This document shows positions 25,421 through 38,251 of a stretch of DNA of 64,000 bases, in pieces. The stretch spans positions 1,670,628-1,734,627 of the forward strand of contig NW_002060943.1 of assembly GCF_000150275.1 (NCBI RefSeq). Direction: 5' to 3'. Source of the DNA: Trichoplax adhaerens. Its lineage: Eukaryota > Placozoa > Uniplacotomia > Trichoplacea > Trichoplacidae. The position numbers and the translations under genes were made by a program. The notes below the pieces were generated by a model. That model did no database searches. It had not been told where the DNA came from and worked only from the letters and a program-made list of their open reading frames with translations. How positions within the stretch are numbered: the stretch's first letter is position 1; each line of letters begins with the position of its first letter.

Positions 25421-27484
25421 TTACAGGTATTCAACGTTATTTTGGTTGCCAGGATTGGCAGGCCGAGACGACTGAACCTGATTAACATAGGGTGGATGTC
25501 CTTGTGGATTGACTACCATCGATTGGGAAGCATTACCGCCACCGCCTGCTGGAGCACCAGTAGCAGGTGCTTGATCATGTTGCTGCTTGACCATAATGTA
25601 TCCTGGCATAGGTTGATGAGATGTTTGATAATATGGAACGAAGTATCCTCCTGCAGCAGCCCCATGTGGTGCCGATTGATTTGACATCACTGAAGGCATC
25701 GTTGTTCCGTTAACAAAAACTGGCCCACCGGTTGCAGCCATAGTTGGGTAACTGTAGATCTGATTGCTGTTCATAACCTCGGTTGTCATTGGCCTCATCG
25801 AACCACTACCACCTTGCATGTCAACACCTCCGGCAGCTCTCTGATTGGCAACAGCAGCAGCAGCAACTGCTGGATCCATAGGATATGTAGATGTAGGCAC
25901 TGCAACGAACGCCCTGAATACGTACAACCAATGAAAACCATGTTAATTGTATAGAATGATAGATACTGTGTATCCAAATAAAGTTATTTATTATCTATCT
26001 CATCCAGCAATCATAACAGCTTCAATTCGAAAGGAACTTGTTTGCAAAAATGAACACATAGCATTTAGCGTTGTAACTTTGTCATAGTACAATTTTGATA
26101 TGATGCGACCTATTCAATATTAAAATAGTAGATTGCCAAGGAACACCAAAATGCGAATGATCTATTGCCTATAGGATCGCCGATCAAGCAATCGTCTATA
26201 ACTATAGCCAGATACAGTAAACTATGTACAGTAGCAGCTCGTGCCCATTACCGGTGTACTGTATGGGTTGGTATATCGTTAAATAGGCCATCGATAGAAT
26301 AAAATAACTTTCCTACATGTTAACACTGAATAGAGATTGAATCATGAAATAAATTACGAAATTTGATGCAATACCTAATTGAATAGATGAGGCTACACGA
26401 AAGTTATTCATAATTGACAATGACTATTTGAAAATTACCAAATACGAGATTGGATTTCACGCATAATCAATTAAAATGATATAGTATCATAAAGAGTACA
26501 ATCATCCATCTCCAAACTAATCTTTATCCTTGCAGTCACTGCTACAAGCTTCAATATATATATATCTGTTGCATGAAAGGATTCATTCGATTGATATCAA
26601 GTACTTACTGTAATTAACTAAACGACAAAGATTAATGAAAGCAACTAGTACGGCATATGACTTATACAGTACAACGTCAATGCTGTAAACAACCCTTCAG
26701 TCTAGAATGTATTGCAAATTGAATGCGATAGTAGTACCCTTAGCTGTAAACTCTCACTATCGCAGACTGAACAAACTCGATGGTAACACTTGTAAACAAT
26801 TGTTGCGTTTAAAAGAAAGCTACATGCCGGTAGAACAGCTTGTAGCGACTGTAAATCAATGATTGACACTGTTTTAGCGAAAACAGTTCAAGTGCTCTAT
26901 GGCCAATACGTGTAATATATATCATCAAGTATGATAGAGATTTTAAAGGTGAGCACGAAAGGCAGTAAAAAATGAAAAGAAATGTTATGATGAATCCTCC
27001 AGGTAAATCGCTACCATTTGGAAACCACACTCAATCTCAACTAGATTAATGTACGTCAACAATTATCATTGGAAACTGTGTAACAAACTTGAATAACATG
27101 AGTCGCTTTTGACGGCGACAACAACAGCATTATGCCGTATACAATCCATAAAACAACACTATTTTTTTTTAACAATATACATATCCACTTATAAAGTACA
27201 CTAATTTACCTATCTTTCTTTATTAATGATTTGGGCTTACGACGAGGTCGATACTTGTAATCTGGAAAATCTTTCATGTGTTGAGTCCTTAAATGTTTGG
27301 CTTCATCAACAAATGGCCTCTTTTCAATGTCAGATAGCATCTTCCATTCTGCACCTAAGCGCTTACTGATTTCAGAATTGTGCATTTTAGGATTTTCTTG
27401 AGCAATTTTGCGTCTTTGAACTCGCGACCATACCATAAAGGCGTTCATTGGACGCTTAACGTGATCACTGTTCGACTTTGACAT
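25421..27484 (-). CDS. SoxB: SoxB-group HMG-box transcription factor
   Basis: Sequence-specific DNA-binding regulator of the Sox2/Sox3 group. Exon 1 (27484-27210) encodes residues 1-91 plus two bases: a six-residue lead, then a full HMG box (about 7-85) with the Sox hallmark RPMNAFMVW, then [20 protein letters not shown] and the DYKYRPRRK end. The box is followed by SLIKKDR, matching the group B extension after the box. Exon 2 (25913-25421) completes the split Arg codon (ag|g) and adds 163 residues: an Ala-rich segment, then a tail rich in Met, Gln, Gly, Pro, Ser and Tyr, as in Sox activation regions. Total 255 residues. The donor is gtaaat and the acceptor attcag, with a 1.3 kb intron. Group B is assigned from near identity of the box to vertebrate Sox1/2/3. 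Linking exon 2 to exon 1 rests on phase, adjacency and composition, and is slightly less certain than exon 1. Plus-strand open frame 25442-25684 is its antisense shadow. Confidence 0.92.
25914..27209 (-). other. SoxB intron
   Basis: 1,296 bp between the two SoxB coding exons. It contains an AT microsatellite stub near 26554-26566 but no other gene. An intron interrupting a Sox gene just after the HMG box is notable because vertebrate Sox1/2/3 are intronless; this is probably the older state or a lineage-specific gain. Confidence 0.75.
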
Positions 27485-27931
27485 GGCTATTTAGAAGAGA
27501 CGTTAGTGAATGCAAAATAATAACAATTAATCAAGTAGCATTACAATCTTTTTTAACAAGCTTAAAAAGTTTTGTATAATTCTAATAGAAAAAAGGCGCT
27601 GCATATTATTTTAGGGTATGCAGTGTACGACTATGTCTAAGTGAGTTCAACATTCAAGACTTTTAAAGGAAAGTTCAATTTCACATTGAAAATAAGGAAA
27701 TATGGAGTACGAAAATAAGAATGTTGATTGCTTGTAATGCAATAACTGGGCTATTCTATTGTATGCCTGTATCCATCATGATCAACGATACATAGGACGA
27801 TAACTAGGAAAAAATTGGTCCAGTACACACATACATACACATTAATATCAGCCCCCAAAAAAGCAGTGGTGGAAATGTGCGCTACAGTAGGCTGTATGAG
27901 ACGTACCTTTCTGTATTTTTCTTTCTTTTTT

Positions 27932-27943
27932 GGGGGGGGGGGG
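27932..27943. repeat. G12 homopolymer
   Basis: Twelve consecutive G preceded by a T-rich tract. One of several G/C runs in an otherwise AT-rich 5 kb. Confidence 0.9.
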
Positions 27944-29041
27944 ATAATTAATAACTGCAAGATTTGCTTTCAAAGTAATTGATTGCAAGCTACGTCTAGC
28001 GTTGAAGTTGTATTGATTCTTTGTATGATGATGGTTGAATAGAATGGAGTAGTTTATCCTACAGGTTTGAGCTTGAATTTCTTTCCACTCTTGTACTGGA
28101 TTGACAATCTACATGGTATGGAATAATCGGCCGTCAAAAAATAAATCATGACAGTGATCGTCGTTAGTGTCAAATTGAAGCTAACAACAATATGCTGGAC
28201 GCTATCTTATGAATGTTCTATGACTGAAATAATTGGTTTGAAGCAAATGAATGTCAATTGAATCATTTACTCAAAACATAGGCAAGTTGACATTGAAAAG
28301 TGGCATGGACAAGAAATCAAGTCCTACATTGATAGTAGCCTCAATAAAAATTTAAAATTGACATACAAAAACACAAGGAAAGGTTAAAAAGTCTATAAAG
28401 ACGATTAAATTAGATCCAGTTAAAAAAAACATAAAGACAATTAAACTGGAGTACACCAACAATACAATGAAAGAATGTCCAAAGAAAAGGAGGAAAAATG
28501 ATTTCAAGTCGCGTTGTATTGAAAAATGCAATTGCAAGTGACGAGTGGAAAAAGCAATGGCATCGCTCCATTGCTACTACTATTAGCCGACTGACTACTT
28601 ACCGTCCTGGCGGGATAATCGTTTCATGCAGTATGCATGAACAAATTACTCTTTTTTAAGGGTTCCCTTTCCCTCTCTCTCTCTCTTCACTGAGGCAAAT
28701 TTTTTCTGTTTTTTTTTTTCTTTGACAGGGATCAACTTACTACTGTGAATGAAGCTGACTGGCGACATTCAACAGTTGAAAAGAATGCAATTGAAGCGAC
28801 AAGAACAAAAGGAGTTGGTGAAGAAAAGAACGATGAATAGAATAGAAAATTGACTCGTCTTTATGCTTCGCTACTACAGTAGTTCAATCCTATTGATCAA
28901 CGTTGCGCCTGACAATCCAATCATTATTCTTAGAGCAAAGCAGTTGTATTATCTCCATTCTTTTGTTCACTCAATCAACGATACTGCTATTGACCGTCAA
29001 TGAAATCGCTTGGACTGTGCGTCATTCGATACGGTACTGTA

Positions 29042-29069
29042 CGTGGTGGAGTCGGTTCACTCCACCGCG
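29042..29069. repeat. GC-rich inverted repeat upstream of SoxB
   Basis: Arms GGTGGAGT (29045-29052) and ACTCCACC (29059-29066) pair perfectly around a 6 bp spacer, and extend outward to CG/CG ends with one mismatch. It stands out in AT-rich surroundings. It could be a dimeric protein-binding site or a hairpin; function unknown. Confidence 0.6.
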
Positions 29070-29743
29070 GGCAACCTACACAATACATAGAATAAAGGAC
29101 TACCATTCAAGTGACAACAGTAGACGTGTCGACATGATCATTGTTTTCAATCATCACGGACGAGTCAGTCGACACCAACTCACGATGCAGGAATCTAAGC
29201 GTAGACGATGACGAGAATGCCATTAGTTAATTTGCGTAGGCATTCCATCTCCAATTGGAACTGACTTTATAAAATGCTCATCCTTTATTCAATATGTCAA
29301 AATAGTCAAAGCGTTGGACACCGATAAAAACAAATTGGAGGGGGTAATGATGGTAGAAATCGCTTTGCTTTTTCCAACCAGCAAATGAATAAAAAAGCGC
29401 GGGCTCACCGATATGCCTACTCAGACAGCCTTCGATACTGTGGATGACGTTTTCTTGCGATAAGCTACAATGTCCTTCTGTCCGTCTGTCAAAACGAGGG
29501 GGACACTGGCATTCAAAAAAGAAATGCTGTAAAAAAAAAAAATGTACGCTATCTCCACAAATGGAGGCCAATAAAAATAAATAAAAATACAGTACGGCCG
29601 ACAACATAATCTAAGTATAGCAAACGATCTTCATATTGTCATATTGATTATTATAATTTCAAATGAAGCATTTTCCTATCAAACAAGACAACAATAACGC
29701 CAAACCTCAATGGAAATAGCGATGAAGATTAATATGGCATGAA

Positions 29744-29755
29744 GGGGGGGGGGGG
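29744..29755. repeat. G12 homopolymer followed by GA repeat
   Basis: Twelve G followed by 'aagagagagagaaaag', a purine-only tract on the plus strand of about 30 bp. Confidence 0.9.
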
Positions 29756-32667
29756 AAGAGAGAGAGAAAAGAAATTATTAGAAAGACTATGCTGTATACT
29801 GATTGATGTAGAATACAGCAAGAAGGAGAAAATAGAAATTCATGTTTAGAAAATAAAATAAAAATACAAGGTTGTGTATTAAAAATAGAAAACATCCATA
29901 GAAAAATATATAAAAGGTTCTCATTTCTTTTTTTTCTTTTCTTCTATTTCATAAATTTAATAATCTCTGCTATAAAACGCCAAACCAAAGGCAACAACAG
30001 AGAATAGAGATAAAATTCTATTAATACGTAGTGTAATTGATTTTTATTTTTTCTTTTCATTCACAACTGTTTTCATTTTTATTGCATACGACTAATTGGT
30101 AGTAACGAATTAACAAAAGTCTTCCAACTACGGATTACAACCCATGTTAGCAAGCGAGTCAATTAAGTTACGATAGAAAAGGACGGATTTAAACAAAATG
30201 ACTTACACAACATATAAACACCAACAACCAATGCATCATCATGCTGTAGCTACACTACAAGTAGTCTACAACATGACCAATCGATTTGTCTGCCAACGTA
30301 ACAGGAAATCTAAAGTAATACCTTCATTAAAATAAGATGTACGTAACCCTTTGAGTTGGATTGCTGCCTACAGTACACCCACACTGGAGTAGAAACACCG
30401 ATTTAACGTTGTATCCAATTATCGTTACTTTTCAAATTGTACTCATCGTTAACTTTCAAATATGCAACATGGTGATGCATCGATTGTAGTCGTTGTGAAC
30501 AACTCGTACAACTTCAGGTGGTTTCCATTGACCAGGAATAGATTGAAACAGTCAATTGATGAATGTGCATAGCATGTCGCTATCCGATCGAATGATTCTA
30601 CTTCTAGATACGTGTACAATGTCCAACTTTTGAGGCACAGGCGTACATTAATCAATGACAAATCGAAGCATGAATTTGCATGCTCTTATCATCAGCCCTA
30701 CTTTTATTCTATGCTGAGATGGTGTCCAAGCTATAGTACAATTGATTAAAGCAATCTTTTCTGATTCTCCATCGATTGAAATAGATTCCCATTGCGATTT
30801 GACAGTACTGTACCACCAGGAAATGCAATATAGCTATAAACAGTCCATGAATTCAAAGTGACCAAGAGAAAGTCAACTTCAATGAATCGATGTATCGTCT
30901 TCATTTTGGGTTGTTGTCTGAAGGGTAAGAAATCCATTTAAGAAAGGAGTCTACTGTATTTTGCTCTATTGGTGAACAAGTTGTAATCGATCGAAAGAGA
31001 GTATTTGATGAATTGATGACAACTCAATTCACCATGACTAAAAGTTTGAAAAGTCAGAATTGCGCCAAAAAGTGACGTACTAGGTCAATCATGCCACCGA
31101 CATGGCCTAGATCAAACATGCAAACGTTGTTGTATACAAAGGAATACAAGGATGCGAAGTCCAGATTCTCACGTAATATTATCCAACTGCCCCATCATGT
31201 CTTCTTCTACAAGCGTGAGAGGTAAGCACATTAGGTGAAAGAAGGAGAAAGAATATCATTGGACGAGTCGCCCCCCCTCACCCCCCCAAAAATCAATCGT
31301 CGACAGTATACATGACATTCTCGCCGTTAGCATCGATGGACAATCTTTGATAAGGCATCGATAGAGTAGAGTCTACAACTTACCCACAAAGTGGTGCAAA
31401 TGAACGTTGATTGATGAATGTGTATCCAGGCTAGATGGCAATAAGATCTACCACGCGGTTGTTGGAAGGAACTCTTTGGCCAAACTAGTTGAACAATTTG
31501 AATAAAGAAAGCAATCAATTAACCACAGTATTGAAGGAAATCATTCACATCATGTTATGCCACTTTGTTCACTGACAACTGGTATAAGCTTCAGTAATAC
31601 TGTCGATTTGTTCTACACTCTTTCAACTGTTGCTCGACTCCGCTTTAAATATCCAATCAACTTGATGCAAAATGGACCGTTATGGCCTGACGAATATGAC
31701 AGAAAAAAAAAATCCACTACTCACCGTTAACGGATTTGCGTGAAATAATAGCAAGTCAATGGTGGACGGGTTGAGCTCAACTCTTGCCGTGCTTGTTACT
31801 ACGTACAATGTTGCTCGATCGATGCTACTGAGAATAGAATGAAACACTCGTAGTAGACAAGCGTTGCCTGAAATTTGCTTTCTACTACTGATTGGACCGG
31901 GGGCTTTTTGCTCTATTTGACTCCACACTATATGAGGTAATTACTACTTAACGGCAAATGGCTTTTGCTTACACAAATAAGTAATGAGAGAAGAGAGGAG
32001 GAGAAATAAAAATAACACCGTCCCAATAATAGCTGACAATTATGATGAACAATAGGCGGATTGATTGTATTCAAATAGTTCAATGGAATAATACAATACG
32101 AGTAGAAAAGGTTACGCATCTCATCGCTTCAACCGACTGCAATGTATGTCAATCAATCATTCATTGACCAATTATAGTCGTCAACAATAGGCTTGCACAA
32201 AAAATTCCATCTGTTACTATGGGTGGAGGTCTGCAACATAATGATAATAATAATAATAATAATAATATATTAATTAAACGTCAGTCCACACCGTGGAGAT
32301 AGGGAAGAAAAACTCGACACTGAGACAGAGGAAAAAAATAGCCAGTATAAACTACGAGTACAGGATTCACCAAAGTAGAGTGAACAGGAATAAGAAGATG
32401 ATATCTTGTAGCGTATTCCTTTAGCCGACTTATTCGCCATGTCACTCATTCTACTGACTATGTACAGTATATTGTACACTCTTCGTAGTCCACTCTTGTG
32501 TCCACATCTGCACCACTATACATCATCATCACTTTGAAAAGTTAGCCGACTGCACAAGTTCGCAAACTGCTGACTCCAGTACTTACAGTACTTCGCTGTG
32601 AATCCAATCATTTTAAATATCATTCACGGTAAAGTGATATTGGATTCACTCTGAAAGATGCAATCAT

Positions 32668-32679
32668 CCCCCCCCCCCC
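32668..32679. repeat. C12 homopolymer
   Basis: Twelve consecutive C, the same length as the two G12 runs to its left. Confidence 0.9.
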
Positions 32680-33825
32680 TAAAATGCAAAAATAACGGTC
32701 CAAATGATCCTAGTTGTACCACTAAAGTTCGCACGAGTACGAGGCCTCACTTCATTATTCATTTCAACTCATTCAACACTTTACATTTCGAATATTGATT
32801 TTTGACTGTCGTCCCAATTTAGACATGTGATAAAGTAATTAATCATATACATCATCAATGTAAACTGCCGTCCCTTTCCCTTGCGCATAAGAATGAAGAG
32901 GGACGCCTTACTATGCAATCACTTTGTTATAAAATCCATGATAACTATCCAATCTTCCATCATCGATATCAACAGTTACAATACTGGAGAACGAGAGCTG
33001 GTAGCAGGATCAATTTGAAAATTTGCATTACTACCCTACTGCACCGTACGTAGATTGTAAGAGACGAAGCTGTGCCATTCAATTCACAAATATCATTCAT
33101 AATGTTCACAACGATCAACTTTGATCGTTTTGAATGCGTTAGTTATGCAAATGTACTGACGTATATCCAATTTCATGGCAATTTTATGTTATACTTTATC
33201 TGGTAGTTGAAATGAAATTAAAATGTTCCTCATCCTCCAATACAGGTATCAACAGTATGCGTAATCTATTTACATTAGTACAGTACTGTAGCCTAGACGT
33301 TGCAAATGACAACTGTACAGTACTCGTAGTTGATCCATGTACAGTAGTCAGTAAATCGATAGAGCTGCATAATTGTTCTCATCCAAAACTGATTTAAGAT
33401 TAACTTGAATTGCTGCAATCTGTTATCGACTTTGACTGCTACAGTATCTATGATCCGATACGATTGCAATTGTGCTATCAGACTGCTAGTGTCGCTATTA
33501 CACTAGCTTACAACACTAGATCGATGCCAAGTCTACAGACGATTACAGCTTTATTGTTGCATTGACGGTCAGAAATGTAGCAGTACATCGTTTCAACATG
33601 TCCAATTTGGTATTTACATTTGCGAAGGGGACATTTAGCAGAAGATCATCATGACTGTGATTGCGCTAAGGCCTACAGTAGTCTCCCGCTTGCCTATCTT
33701 CATCTCAATCACAAAAATATTTCCAATACAAAGTCCATGAGGACAATAGAAAACATAACGGGTGAAAAAGAAATGACATTCTATTCTATTCTTGCTAAAT
33801 TGTTTAAACAAAACGAAACGGAAAA

Positions 33826-34415
33826 AAAGAGATGAACAATAGAAAGAAAGATAGTTCATGTAGACAATAACAACAACAAAAAATAGGGAGAAAAATGAAA
33901 AATAGATCGTGACAATGATGACCCAAAAAGGAACAAATAAGCCTCGCTGATTCAATAGAAAGGAAAAATTAATCGACATTGCGTCCCATGTTGGACGAAA
34001 CAATACATGAACAATGCGCTCTTCCAACAATAGGCATCGGCTGATCGTATTACGTAACCATTCGACTCGGACATTTGGACGACCAGATATCGACCTAGGC
34101 ACAGTCATAGTCATGTTGAACCCTCGAGAGGCCAGTGTATTGTCTTCCTACTGTACTGTGTAATCGACCCAGGGACAAATAGGCCATTGTGGACGCTATT
34201 GTTGACGGTAACAATAGCGGACAATCATCCTGGTGAAAGCAACACTAGGCAAAAAAATGTTGACAATTAGCCTATCAAAGAGGAAGATGATATTGGCAAA
34301 AGTGAACAATGCCGCTCGATAGGAATGCTGCAAGACAAGAAATAATACTAAGCAAGATAAATAAAAATGATTCAATAGTATAAAGATAAAAGAAAAACAA
34401 TTGTCAATCGATTGA
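33826..34415. promoter_or_regulatory. cluster of Sox-type ACAAT motifs with a perfect palindrome
   Basis: ACAAT or ATTGT occurs repeatedly here, for example near 33835, 33867, 33910, 33998, 34010, 34028, 34185, 34262, 34305 and 34399. At 34194-34219 two sites form a perfect inverted repeat (CGCTATTGTT, 6 bp spacer, AACAATAGCG), flanked outside by a further ATTGT and ACAAT. The core A-A/T-CAAT is the known Sox HMG-box recognition motif, and a SoxB gene starts about 6.7 kb away. A regulatory role is inference; ACAAT is also common by chance in AT-rich DNA. The 159-codon minus-strand open frame across 33635-34114 shows no domain. Confidence 0.4.
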
Positions 34416-35789
34416 ATAACCATTACAATCAGTCTGCTCGATGAGAGCAGTATTCTGCAATAAGGAAGTGATTGGATCCACTCCAGGAAAAGAAACTGCG
34501 TCAGCAACTGGATACTTTCACATGATTGAAATGAAGGCTAAAAAAAAAAATAAAAATAAAATAGATGAATAGTGAGTTTAATTGGATACACAGTGGCAGC
34601 TGGTTAGCTATTCTAGGTGTTAATGAAGAAGAGCTAAACATCAGTTGAACAGAATGATCAAATTAGATCAATTTGTTTAGGTCAATATTCAGTATACGAG
34701 TATAGACTGATCAGGCGAATGATCACATAGCTGAAAAATACATGAATATCATCGCAGATTTTGAAGGAATTTTTCTTACAAGATGTCTATTGCAATGCTG
34801 TATTAGAGAATTCATCAAATAATCAACGGGTGCCATGCGGTAGTAAAACAAAAATGACTTAACTCAATCACTAATATCGCCATTACAAGTATTCAATGAA
34901 TTTTTCTTCTCAGATATCATTTGCAATGATTTGAGAAAGAAATAGAATCCATAAATGACAAGGACGTCTATCATCGTTAGAACACACTAGAAAAATAACT
35001 TAAGTTCAATCGCCCATAAATACCAACCTACTACAGTATCAAAATATCTGCTAGTGGATTGACAATAGCTTTTGGTTCTGACGAAAAATTTACCAACAAA
35101 CTAACAATGCCAATCCAAACATTCACCTTTTTGCCTCATTTCTTGCCGCTAGGAAGATAGATTGTAATCTGCTGCCATTCTCTCACGGGCGTCCATTCAA
35201 AGATTCATGGCGAATGAACTGGCATACATGCAGCAATAACAAGCCAGACAATAAATACTCTGAAGGTCATTCTACAGCCTTGCAATGTCATCGATTATAC
35301 GTTGATGCACTCTTTGACTCCATATAAAATCAAGGGAATAATGAATAATAATAATAATAACAACTGTAATCATAATCATTAACTATAATAGATGATTATT
35401 ATTATTATTATTGATGATACAGTTGAACTCCAACATTAAGAATTACTACCGACACTCAGTGAATGCTAAGATTAACTGCCTCGATACAGCATATTTCATC
35501 TACTTGATACTACTATCGTGCATAGATTACTACGTCCGATTGCACTCGATACTAGCTAGCATTACGAGTACTATATTGTAATCGTAAAGATGAACGAAAC
35601 AAAATCCAAAACCAACAGTAAATATGCCATTTTGTTTTAGCGGAAAAATATGCATCACGTTAGTGCATGTAATGAAAGGCGTGCAGTAATTCGCCTACCT
35701 AGCATGTCAAAGTCAATCTATTGAATTGCACATTTTCTATTTTCCCCATCTATATTACATAGCACATAATAATGGAGAATGAATCCTGG

Positions 35790-35819
35790 CAACGGCCACA
35801 AATAGTTCTCTGGCCGTTG
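35790..35819. repeat. perfect 9 bp inverted repeat
   Basis: Arms CAACGGCCA (35790-35798) and TGGCCGTTG (35811-35819) with a 12 bp spacer. GC-rich arms in AT-rich DNA make a chance origin less likely. Function unknown. Confidence 0.6.
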
Positions 35820-36879
35820 TTGGTCAAACACGTACAATGACTTATCAATCATAATGGACTCGATGTCTTACGTGCTGCGTTATGGCCATACAAGTTGCCA
35901 TCCACATCCAACAGCAGCAGTCCTTCATGGACAGTACTCTACCTGAATGCATGATTAATTAAACAAATTTCTTCGTACAGCTATACTTATGAAAGCAACA
36001 GAATAGCGCATTGAGAGAGAGCAATAATAAACATAAGAGTATTTATATTGATACACATGTGTATACTGTACTGTATGTAGACAAATATTATACCATTTTA
36101 TAAACGTGTCAATAATATTATAATCAATCAATGAAGCCATCTACTGGAATAGGTAAGAGCAAGCAGGGATTATCTTAGCGTGCAAACGTAAAAATGAAGT
36201 CATTAAACAGTAAACATTAATACAAATAGCTGAAGTTGTCTCATAGTGGCCCAACATGGTACCTATAGTAATCATTTCATTCGTTTGCAGCATTTTCAGT
36301 GCTCAAATTCAGCCCAAAGTGAGGAACGATACGAATCAATAATTAAGATGATGTCGTTGCTTCAATAAATATGAGCTAAAGAACTAGCATTTAAAAATAA
36401 TTTAATCAAGATACCAAGTATAATACTATGCATAGCATAAAGTTTATAAAATCATTCTTTCCTAGAAATGCAGGAAATAATATGGCACTTTGATGCGCTA
36501 CTAATTACTGTCATTACAGTATGCTGTACGGCCTCATACCTACCTACACTAGAATCCTTGCAAGGGAATATTCTTAAAATCTAATCTTATAACTACAGAT
36601 ATAACAAGGCTAATGCAAAAGCCTAAAACAGTCATATTATAATTATTATTTATCCTTGCATTAGTAAAGTATGATTTTATAGCCAGTTTTGAATTTTAAA
36701 GTCTTGATCTCAAGATACTGAAAAAGTTTCTGAAAACGAGGAGGGATGTTAACAGAAGCTATTGTATAATATAAACGTCATAAATTTGACATTATGTAAA
36801 ATCAATGTGATTATTATCTAAACTAATGTAAAACTGCAAGTTTGTAATCTTTAGCAACAAAATAGATTGCTCAACTTGT

Positions 36880-37217
36880 TACTAGATTCGAATGATGAAC
36901 CTTCAACAGTTGTAGCTGCAGTATTACAGGATATCGTCAATTTTTCTGAACTTTAACACGGTCAAGCCTTCACTCCATAACCTATTAGTTCCTCTGCAGA
37001 TATATTTGGAACCGCCTTAATCTGTAGCTAACCATACCAAAATGTTCGAACTACGAATACGTTACTTTTAACAGTCTTAGCTACAATACCGTAGGATATC
37101 ACCAATTCCTGAACTTTAAATATTGTAGCACTTTGATTCTATAGTCTAGAAGTAACACTATAAATGTGCGCAGGTGTATTTGAAATTGCCTAAATTTTTT
37201 ACGACTAAAAATAAAAT
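36880..37217. repeat. two-copy diverged tandem repeat, about 164 bp
   Basis: Both copies contain 'cttaac/caacag..ttgtagct', then 'caggatatc...caatt', 'ctgaactttaa', a 'cactcc/gattctatag' segment, 'gcagatatatttg/gcaggtgtatttg' and 'a.cgccttaa/ttgcctaaa'. The 'ctgaactttaa' anchors lie near 36947 and 37111. Confidence 0.6.
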
Positions 37218-38251
37218 GGTATCATGCGACGCATCTTCTCTTGATTTTCAGTTGTGCACGCTGTCCATTAGACCGTTCAGATTTTAACTTGATGAGTAAG
37301 TAAACTTAAGAATGCATTACTGAGTAAGTAATGTGGTAAATGGAAATAATAAATACCGTCCGAGTGCCATTACTATTGTATACAACCTAATAAATGGAGA
37401 CAGTAAATATATGCCAGAACCCCTATAAACTGTTAAATGGAAGGTAATATTATACGCATGGCGAAAATTTCAGGTCTATTTCACTGTCATGACTGATAAC
37501 TTTATTGTATTCCGATAATGGTGTTGCCTATACTGGATTTACACTTTATACTACGTACCGTCACTAGACAATTTTAAATCTATTTTTAAAATATGAGACT
37601 AAATGCTTGTAACTAGAGATTGATCCAGACTTAAAACGGACTATGATCTGTCTTAAGATAAGCTAAACTATAGTGAAAACTGAAGATCTCAAAATGGTCT
37701 CCCACTTCACTACTATCAAGAAATACGATCCTACAATGTCGATTTACATACACCCGATATCTAAAAGACATTTATGCAAGTACATGAAAGGAATCAGCCC
37801 GAATTTTTGCAATTGTATTTAAAAAGTTGACTATTGAAAATTTTATAATTTACTTTAGGAGGGATTATCGATCGGAATACAACTCCGATCGATTTACTAG
37901 CAGCTAGTTAAACCCGACGTTTTCCGAGTTATCTTAGAAAATGAAATTTATGACGTGAAAATCGCTCAAATCAAATATCAAATTTGTTCTCCAAGTTATG
38001 ATACAAGTAATTGTGAATGATTTATTAGGCAACCCATTAACTGTGCACATCCCCTTTAGCATAGTACTGTATACAGGTGGATATTAACATTAGAATTTTA
38101 ATGCGATTGTTATACTTTCAATTATACGTAAAAGATTGTTGTAATAAAGTTAGAAAGGTTCAGTGTACAATTCTTTTAATATACCAAACTAATTACAATA
38201 TTTACACTCCGCAACACGAGCGTACATATACCATTAGCTGCATGGCTAAGT

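Larger units (their letters stand above)
27485..33825. other. gene-free region upstream of SoxB
   Basis: No supported exon. This is probably cis-regulatory DNA and 5' leader for SoxB. It holds homopolymer G/C runs (27932-27943, 29744-29755, 31271-31277 with 31281-31287, 32668-32679), a (CT)n run near 28674-28688, an (AAT)n run near 32243-32268, an inverted repeat at 29042-29069, and many copies of a GTACAGTAC/TACTGTA-type motif. Open frames of 60-109 codons here are scattered on both strands, often pass through homopolymer runs, and lack domains. Confidence 0.45.

Noticed and set aside
25442-25684. 80-codon plus-strand open frame
   Set aside because: Antisense of SoxB exon 2; the minus-strand frame has the intron phase match and Sox-like composition.
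29278-29607. 109-codon minus-strand open frame with a signal-peptide-like start
   Set aside because: Runs through an A/T homopolymer and has no conserved pattern or exon partner; kept out of the annotation.
33635-34114. 159-codon minus-strand open frame, the second longest in the window
   Set aside because: No domain, Phe/Val/Ile-rich middle from T-rich sequence, no splice partners, and its 5' part overlaps ordinary intergenic sequence with Sox-type motifs.
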